Shown here one piece after another: positions 59,178-64,000 of a DNA stretch of 64,000 nt. Source of the DNA: Hymenobacter sp. YIM 151500-1 (GTDB lineage Bacteria; Bacteroidota; Bacteroidia; Cytophagales; Hymenobacteraceae); the NCBI RefSeq assembly GCF_025979885.1, contig NZ_CP110139.1, positions 3,864,001 through 3,928,000 on the forward strand. The letters run 5' to 3'. The position numbers and the translations under genes were made by a program. Every line of letters begins with the position of its first letter. Positions within the stretch are counted from its first letter, which is position 1. Below the pieces are notes generated by a model. That model was not told the DNA's origin, searched no databases, and saw only the letters and a list, made by a program, of their open reading frames with translations.

Positions 59178-59750
59178 TCAACGGGCGTTTTCGACGCGCG
59201 TAATGCGGGCCTGGCCCCAGGGCGCAATGCTAACCTGCACCCGTAGCGCCTGGCGCCGCTCCAGGCGGCGGCCTGCCCCTTCCGGCACGTAGTAGCGCTC
59301 CAGGCCGTAGCGCAGGCGCAGGCCTCGCCGCCACACATCCTGCACCGAGCCCCGCAGCACCACCTGGGTGGGACTGGCGGCGGGCTTGTCGGGGAAGATG
59401 CCCACGGCCTCAAAGGAATTCTGGCGCGGTTCCAGCAGCACGTAGGCGGCTTGGTGGCGGCGCGGCATGGTGGAGCCCCGCCACAAGCGCCCCGGCAGCT
59501 CACTGATGGAGTAGCGCAGGGTCACGTAGTCGCCGTAGAGCAGGTCGCGCGGGTCGATGGGCGTGGTGCGCAGCCAGATGGTACGGCCCAGGGCTTCGGT
59601 GGCATAGCCGGCCGCGGCCACGCCCAGCACAAACAGCACCTGCGCCACCACCAGCCACCGCAGCCACTGCCGGCGCCGGCCCTCGGGCAGCTCGTCGTCG
59701 GGGGGCGGTGCAGTGGCGGCCGGCGCTGCGGTAGGCAGAACGGTACTCAT
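59178..59750 (-). CDS. GDYXXLXY domain membrane protein
   Basis: A 190-residue protein with one N-terminal transmembrane helix (RWLVVAQVLFVLGVAAAGYA) and the family signature LLYGDYVTLRYSISEL, followed by beta-rich periplasmic sequence (YVLLEPRQNSFEAVGIF, LRYGLERYYVPEGAGRRLE). This family is usually encoded next to a DUF2157/DUF4401 membrane protein, as here, with a 4-base overlap (ATGA). The function is unknown. Confidence 0.88.
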   Translation of the reverse strand: MSTVLPTAAPAATAPPPDDELPEGRRRQWLRWLVVAQVLFVLGVAAAGYATEALGRTIWLRTTPIDPRDLLYGDYVTLRYSISELPGRLWRGSTMPRRHQAAYVLLEPRQNSFEAVGIFPDKPAASPTQVVLRGSVQDVWRRGLRLRYGLERYYVPEGAGRRLERRQALRVQVSIAPWGQARITRVENAR

Positions 59751-60973
59751 GGCTGGGGCTGATTAACGGAGGACGCGGCGAAGGTACGAGCGGCGCGGCG
59801 GCGCAGCCACCAGCTCAGGCCCAGCAGCAGCAGGCCGCCCAGCAGAAAAAACAACGACTTATCCAAAAAGCCCCACGTCAGCTTGAAGTAGGCTACTGCC
59901 GTGGTAAGAATAAACAGCACGGTGCCCAGCGTTACACGGTCGGGGTTTTGCTCCTGGTGGGCCCGCGCCAGCACCGAGCCGGAGTAGGCGTACAGCACCA
60001 CCAGCGTAGCCACGGCCAGGGCCAGCCCCCCGCGGAAGTAAAAGCCCGGCAGCAGCAACAGCCAGTCGGTGGCGCTGCTGAGGCGGCCCCGCCGCTGCTT
60101 GCCCACCAGCGACAAGGCCAGCACTACTCCCAGCGCCGCCAGATACGCCACCAGCGGCGGCCGCAGCTCACCGGTGTAGGTATCGGCTTCGCCGAACAAG
60201 GCCAGGCCTAGCGTAAACAGAAACGCCGCTACCAGCGGCGGCCCCTGCACGGCCCGGCCGGCGGGCCGGTCGGTTTGCCAGTCGCCGAGGGCGTACACCA
60301 GCATGGCCGGCACGAAAAACCAGGTGATTTTGACGTGGAGGTGGTTGACAAGCAAAGCCGCCTGCCAGAGCAGGCCGGTGGCCAGCACCGTGCCGGTCAG
60401 GGCATCGGGGCGGCGCCACCAGTAGGTGCCCAGGCCCAGCGCCGTGAAGGCCGCCGTGAGGTAGCTGAAGGCGCCCAGCTGCCCGGTGTTGTAGCCCTGC
60501 ACGATGCCGCTGATAACGGCCGTAAGGAGAAACAACAGGCGGCTGCGGTATATCCAGGTCAAGCCCATGCCGGCCACCGCCCAAGCCACCAGCCCGGTGA
60601 GGTCGTAGCCGATGAGCTGGTAGAGCTGGCTGGTCAGCACAATGCTGGCTCCAAACAAGATAAGCCCCAGCGCAATCAGGCCCATGCCCAGGTTGTCGTT
60701 GCCGCGGCGCCGAAAGTATTCGCCCCCGGCGTAGGCCCCGCCCAACGAGCCCAGAAGCAGCCCCAGGCGCACCAGCTCCGGCAGGCTCTGCCAGTTGGCG
60801 GCCACCACGCTCAGCGCGCTTAGCCCCACCAACAGGCTGCCCAGCAGCGGCAGCAGCCCCACGGCCGGCGCATCGGCCGGGTATAGGACCAGCAGCTGCT
60901 CGCGCTGGGCCTCCGTGATGATGCCCCGCTGCACCCACTCCGGCCCATCGGTTTCTAGTAGTCTGCGACTCAT
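59747..60973 (-). CDS. DUF2157 family multi-pass membrane protein
   Basis: A 408-residue protein. An N-terminal cytoplasmic segment (MSRRLLETDGPEWVQRGIITEAQREQLL) precedes about 12 hydrophobic helices. The opening segment and LLPLLGSLLVGLSALSVVAANWQSL mark DUF2157. The later part (YFKLTWGFLDKSLFFLLGGLLLLGLSWWL) is DUF4401-like. The start at 60973 was chosen over 61093, since a near-consensus -7 element (TACCTTCG) lies just upstream. It overlaps the GDYXXLXY gene by 4 bases. The two probably form a membrane complex of unknown role. Confidence 0.88.
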   Translation of the reverse strand: MSRRLLETDGPEWVQRGIITEAQREQLLVLYPADAPAVGLLPLLGSLLVGLSALSVVAANWQSLPELVRLGLLLGSLGGAYAGGEYFRRRGNDNLGMGLIALGLILFGASIVLTSQLYQLIGYDLTGLVAWAVAGMGLTWIYRSRLLFLLTAVISGIVQGYNTGQLGAFSYLTAAFTALGLGTYWWRRPDALTGTVLATGLLWQAALLVNHLHVKITWFFVPAMLVYALGDWQTDRPAGRAVQGPPLVAAFLFTLGLALFGEADTYTGELRPPLVAYLAALGVVLALSLVGKQRRGRLSSATDWLLLLPGFYFRGGLALAVATLVVLYAYSGSVLARAHQEQNPDRVTLGTVLFILTTAVAYFKLTWGFLDKSLFFLLGGLLLLGLSWWLRRRAARTFAASSVNQPQP

Positions 60974-61050
60974 AAAGCGAAGGTAAGGGGTGATGAGGTG
61001 ATGGGGTGAAAGGTGGTAACGGTAAGGGACAAATGATAATGAAAGGCAAA

Positions 61051-61269
61051 AAAGGACCATCATGCTCCATCTGGCGTCCGCTGGTCGAAGCATCTCGCGT
61101 GCTGACGTGACGTTGCAGTGGTATTCTCATGCTGAGCTGGCCGAAGCATCTCTCCCGCTTCGTTGAATGATTGAGTTAGCCAGAGGTAGAGATGCTTGGC
61201 TACGCCTTCCTTCGGTTCGACTACGGCTGCGCCTGCGCGGACGCCAGATGAAGCATGACGGTCTTTCCT
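61051..61269. repeat. MITE-like palindromic repeat, copy 4 (composite)
   Basis: Outer arms AAAGGACCATCATGCTCCAT.. and ..GAAGCATGACGGTCTTTCC pair over about 30 bases. Inside are two partly overlapping sets of the family arms (CGAAGCATCTCGCG, then CTGGCCGAAGCATCTCTCCC with GTTAGCCAGAGGTAGAGATG). It looks like one copy inserted into, or recombined with, another. Confidence 0.75.
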
Positions 61270-61271
61270 AC

Positions 61272-61320
61272 CTGTCACCTGTCACCTGTCGCTTGTCACT
61301 TGTCACCTGTTACCTGTCAC
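61272..61320. repeat. 7-bp tandem repeat overlapping the mnmD stop
   Basis: Seven units of CTGTCAC or one-base variants (CTGTCGC, TTGTCAC, CTGTTAC). On the minus strand the mnmD stop codon TGA (61319-61317) lies in the first unit. Confidence 0.85.
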
Positions 61321-61988
61321 TTCCTGGCCCGTATCATTTCCCGCTTGCCGGGCGGGCCGGGGATTTTCTCCACCAGCCAGCCGGTGGCTTGCAGGCTGCG
61401 CTTGAAGGTGCCTTTGGCGCAGTAGCTCACCAGCGCGCCACCGGGCGCCGTGGCCCGGTGCAGCTGCCGGAACACCTCATCGGTCCACAGGTCGGGTTGC
61501 TTTTCGGGGGCAAAGGCGTCGAAGTAGATGACGTGGTAGTGGCTGGCCGGTAGGGCGGTGTTCTGGAGGGCCTGGGCCAGCTTGCGTAGCGTGAACTGCG
61601 GGGTCAGGGCTACGGGCTCATTCCAGGGCGCGGCGTGCAGCTGCCGGTGAAACTCCTGTAGCTCGGGGTTCAGAATGTACCGCTCCACGCCCAACTGCTC
61701 GATAACCGCTGGGGGCAGCGGATACTTTTCCAGCGTGTCGTACTCAACTCTCACGGGCGCCGTCAGGCTGCGTTGCAGCGTCAGCAGGGCGTTCAGGCCC
61801 GTGCCGAAGCCCACTTCCAGCACCCGCACCGGTGCAGTGGCCGCCGCCAACACCGGCTCCAGCCCGGCGCTCAGGTACACGTGCTGGGCTTCCTGCACCG
61901 CGCCGTGGGTGCTGTGGTAATGCTCGTTCAGGGCGGGCACGTACAGGGTGCTGGAGCCGTCGGCGGTGGTTCTGACTTCTACGTGCAT
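61317..61988 (-). CDS. mnmD: tRNA U34 methyltransferase MnmD
   Basis: A 223-residue stand-alone version of the MnmC methyltransferase domain, which completes 5-methylaminomethyl-2-thiouridine at tRNA wobble position 34. Landmarks are STLYVPALNEHYHSTHGAVQEAQHVYL, the SAM-binding VLEVGFGTGLNALLTL, and YHVIYFDAFAPEKQPDLWTDEVF, with the closing GFTVEK-like GWLVEKIPGPPGKREMIRA. It lacks the oxidoreductase half found in bifunctional MnmC. The frame ends in a 7-bp tandem repeat. Confidence 0.93.
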   Translation of the reverse strand: MHVEVRTTADGSSTLYVPALNEHYHSTHGAVQEAQHVYLSAGLEPVLAAATAPVRVLEVGFGTGLNALLTLQRSLTAPVRVEYDTLEKYPLPPAVIEQLGVERYILNPELQEFHRQLHAAPWNEPVALTPQFTLRKLAQALQNTALPASHYHVIYFDAFAPEKQPDLWTDEVFRQLHRATAPGGALVSYCAKGTFKRSLQATGWLVEKIPGPPGKREMIRARK

Positions 61989-62057
61989 GGGGGTGCCTGC
62001 TCAGGAGTGCCTAAATTTAGGCCCTCAAAAATACAAGCCCCGCCCTGCTGTTCCCGT

Positions 62058-62360
62058 ATGCCAATCCGCTGGAAGAACACCGAGGTCCACCCCGTTACCG
62101 ACAGCCCGGTTATCAAGTTTCTGTGCCGCTACCCGGTGTTGTTTCTGCTGCCCATGCTAGGCCTGGCCGGGTACGCCGCGTACTGGTGGCGGTGGCTCAC
62201 GGAGCTGGAAAACGGCACCCGGAAGTCGTTGTACGTGGGCCCCTTGCGGATTTTGTACGAGCTGGCGGGCAAGCCCGGCGTCAGTGGCGTGTACCTGCTG
62301 CTGAGCTGTTGCTTCGGGTACTTGTTCTGGTACTACGCCATCCGGCCGCCCCGCCGCTAA
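62058..62360 (+). CDS. Small two-helix membrane protein
   Basis: A 100-residue protein with two hydrophobic helices (about 25-45, FLLPMLGLAGYAAYWW, and 76-94, GVYLLLSCCFGYLFWYYAI) and hydrophilic ends. No family was recognised. The Met at 62058 is used because the upstream frame overlaps mnmD antisense with poor composition. The 4 Arg/Pro residues at the end suggest the C-terminus is cytoplasmic. Confidence 0.65.
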   Translation: MPIRWKNTEVHPVTDSPVIKFLCRYPVLFLLPMLGLAGYAAYWWRWLTELENGTRKSLYVGPLRILYELAGKPGVSGVYLLLSCCFGYLFWYYAIRPPRR

Positions 62361-62461
62361 CTACCGCCGGCCCAGCCGAAGCCGCCGCCAAGCCGTTGGA
62401 AATGTTGCCCGAACCCGGATACTGCCCGCTGCCCATCGTCCGTAACCCGACTTTCTCGCCT

Positions 62462-63067
62462 ATGAGCGTTCAGCTGCACAATCCCGCCTTGTTGTTAATC
62501 GTGGCCGACGCCCTGGCGGATGCCGACGAATTTGAGCTGGAAGACCTGACCCAGCACCTGGCCCAGCGGCTGAACCTGGAGGAGTTTCCACGCGACGACG
62601 ACCAGCCTGGCGCCGACATGCCGGAAATCCTGCAAGCCCTCGACGATTTTCCCCTGAGAAAGAAGCTGCTGGCTTCCCTCACGGAGCTGGACGAAGACCA
62701 CTGCGTAGATGCCCGAATGGAGCTGGAAGAGCTGGCTGGCTACTACAGCGGCGGCGAAGACTTCTGGTTTCAGCTGACTTCCCTCACCGGACTGGAGCAC
62801 TGCCCCGGTTTGAGAAGAATCGTGCTTACGCTAGGCTCCAGGCAGTTTCCGCGGCCCAGCGCGCACCTCGTAAGCTTGCAGCCTCTGGCGGGCTTGCCCC
62901 GGCTGGAGTCGCTGGAGCTGTACGCGGATGATGAGGTGCGCTTCACGGATGCGCCTGTGCTGCTGACGCTTCCGTCGCTGAAACGGCTGGTGGTGAACAG
63001 CACGTTGGTGGAAGGCTACGCGGCCATCCAAGCCCAGCTCACGGCTGCCGGGGTAGAAGTAGCGTAA
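62462..63067 (+). CDS. Protein of unknown function with LRR-like C-terminus
   Basis: A 201-residue acidic cytoplasmic protein. The N-terminal half is helical (LLLIVADALADADEFELEDL, ADMPEILQALDDFPLRKKLL). The C-terminal half has Leu-spaced strands (LEHCPGLRRIVLTL, LAGLPRLESLELYADDE, LPSLKRLVVNSTLVEG) like short leucine-rich repeats. No known family was recognised. The upstream part of the longer frame from 62123 overlaps the small membrane gene and is not used. Confidence 0.65.
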   Translation: MSVQLHNPALLLIVADALADADEFELEDLTQHLAQRLNLEEFPRDDDQPGADMPEILQALDDFPLRKKLLASLTELDEDHCVDARMELEELAGYYSGGEDFWFQLTSLTGLEHCPGLRRIVLTLGSRQFPRPSAHLVSLQPLAGLPRLESLELYADDEVRFTDAPVLLTLPSLKRLVVNSTLVEGYAAIQAQLTAAGVEVA

Positions 63068-63130
63068 TAAGCCTGCTTTAGCTGCTGTAGAAAACCCGCT
63101 AGAAGCTCCAAAATTCACCACTCCTCTGTT

Positions 63131-63565
63131 ATGCCCCGCGTTAAAGTTCAACTGCCTGATACCTTCCTCTTCACCACGGAAATACCCGTGCGCATCACCG
63201 ACCTCAACTACGGCGCCCACCTCGGCAACGACGCCCTGCTCAGCATTCTGCACGAAGCGCGGGTGCAGTTTCTGAACTACGTGGGCCGCCCTGAGTTCAA
63301 CCCCGCCACCAAGCAGGGTCACATCATGGCCGATGTAGCCATTGAGTACAAAGGCGAGGGGTTTTACGGCGACACGCTCCGCATCCAAATGGCCGCCGAC
63401 GACCTCAGCAAGTACGGCTTCGACATCGTATACCGGGTTACGAACCAGCACGGCCAGGAGGTAGCCCGCGCCAAAACCGGTATGCTCGGTTTCGACTACA
63501 ACACCCGCAAGCTGCTACCCCTGACTGAAGAAGCCACCCGACGCCTGCGCGGGGAGTTGGGCTAA
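63131..63565 (+). CDS. Hotdog-fold acyl-CoA thioesterase
   Basis: A 144-residue 4HBT-type thioesterase. It shows PVRITDLNYGAHLGNDALLSILHEARVQFLNYVG, with the Asp-x-N-x-G-H active-site region, and ADVAIEYKGEGFYGDTLRIQM and KTGMLGFDYNTRKLLPL in later strands. It hydrolyses acyl-CoA esters; the substrate cannot be told. Its 3' end overlaps the converging toxin gene by 4 bases. Confidence 0.88.
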   Translation: MPRVKVQLPDTFLFTTEIPVRITDLNYGAHLGNDALLSILHEARVQFLNYVGRPEFNPATKQGHIMADVAIEYKGEGFYGDTLRIQMAADDLSKYGFDIVYRVTNQHGQEVARAKTGMLGFDYNTRKLLPLTEEATRRLRGELG

Positions 63566-63888
63566 AAAAGCGGCAAAAGCAAAGCCGCAGTTAATTTCTG
63601 ATTGACTTCCGCTCGATACGACGAATCTAGTTCCCCCAACTCTCCTTTTGCTAGCCGCGCTTCAATAGTTGCCAGCTTATCGGTGCAAATGAATGATGCA
63701 ACGCGTAAGCCATTGATTGCTGAAGGTTGAACCAGCACATCAGACGAACGTGGAAACTGCACCTGGGATGAAATAAAAGCTACTGTAATATCAGCCGGCC
63801 GAATAGCTAGCACTAATGCTGGCCGCAGCTTATGGCCACTCAAGTCAGTGAAAGGAAACGGCAGCACTACAATGGTTCCTGGCTTCAC
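63562..63888 (-). CDS. MazF/PemK-type toxin
   Basis: A 108-residue type II toxin of the MazF/PemK family, usually mRNA endoribonucleases. It has KPGTIVVLPFPFTDLSGHKLRPALVL, then ITVAFISSQ and FICTDKLATI, all family-typical. It starts with GTG at 63888, whose GTGA overlaps the stop of the antitoxin gene by 4 bases. Confidence 0.9.
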   Translation of the reverse strand: MKPGTIVVLPFPFTDLSGHKLRPALVLAIRPADITVAFISSQVQFPRSSDVLVQPSAINGLRVASFICTDKLATIEARLAKGELGELDSSYRAEVNQKLTAALLLPLF

Positions 63889-64000
63889 TGATAGCGCACT
63901 TTAAGGTCATCAAGAGTATAGATGTCTTCAGCCGGGTCATGTAGAAAAGCAAAAACCGGCGAATTTTCCACATAAGCAGCTATCTGCTGTGTCAGAAGTT
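63885..64000 (-). CDS. Antitoxin of the MazF-like toxin (partial, cut by window edge)
   Basis: The last 37 codons of a gene continuing beyond 64000: LLTQQIAAYVENSPVFAFL then HDPAEDIYTLDDLKVRYQ and stop. It overlaps the toxin by 4 bases in the usual antitoxin-toxin order. The N-terminal DNA-binding part lies outside the window. Confidence 0.75.
   Translation of the reverse strand, partial: LLTQQIAAYVENSPVFAFLHDPAEDIYTLDDLKVRYQ

Overview
The window looks like chromosomal DNA of a GC-rich member of the Bacteroidota, most likely Hymenobacter or a close relative. The evidence is two proteins ending in type IX secretion (T9SS) sorting domains, several genes preceded by the Bacteroidota -7 promoter motif TAnnTTTG (often a few bases from the ATG), a DUF4295 gene directly after rpmG, GDYXXLXY and DUF5522 family proteins, and a bacillithiol gene (bshC). 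The genus is inferred, not proven.

Layout. 0.5-9.3 kb: an orphan contractile-injection cargo island. It encodes a DUF3370-like lipoprotein, a VgrG spike, a PAAR-like (DUF4280) protein fused to a second DUF3370-like domain, a class-3 lipase with a visible Ser-Asp-His triad, and an ankyrin-repeat protein that is a candidate immunity partner. No sheath, baseplate or ATPase genes are present. 9.5-14.3 kb: tRNA-Asn, a lipoprotein with a degenerate Rieske fold, a 3-hydroxyacyl-CoA dehydrogenase, pheS (with an in-frame insertion partly made of a genomic repeat), and three tandem secreted proteins sharing an apparently undescribed TDYxGRP motif. 14.8-32.1 kb: a PA14/ricin T9SS protein, a glycosidase, an amino-acid permease, a small low-GC patch with a broken AraC-type regulator and a DUF2141 gene, a GNAT enzyme, a 1363-residue sugar-dehydrogenase-like T9SS protein, hemB, small hydrophilic and membrane proteins, rocD, a LEA-2 protein, ridA and a DUF5522 gene.

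32.2-46.3 kb: an RHS-type polymorphic toxin locus, all on the minus strand. A full-length secreted LRR-Ig-RHS protein with a C-terminal toxin-like region is followed by a small putative immunity gene. Next come a remnant of the N-terminus of the large RHS partner protein, an orphan RHS tip with a different C-terminus, two small overlapping AT-rich genes, and an intact 1863-residue partner protein. The RHS core is duplicated as a near-identical stretch of about 400 bp. The layout suggests that a second partner-RHS pair lost its middle and left a spare toxin cassette.

46.7-64 kb: a transposase remnant, a methyltransferase, rpmB, an aminopeptidase P, rpmG, DUF4295, ftsY, a frameshifted gene, an acyltransferase, rimO, bshC, 5-formyl-THF cyclo-ligase, an ExbD-like protein, a DUF2157/GDYXXLXY pair, mnmD, three small genes, and a MazF-like toxin whose antitoxin runs off the edge. 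Palindromic and tandem repeats of several families fill most of the longer gaps, including four copies of one MITE-like element.
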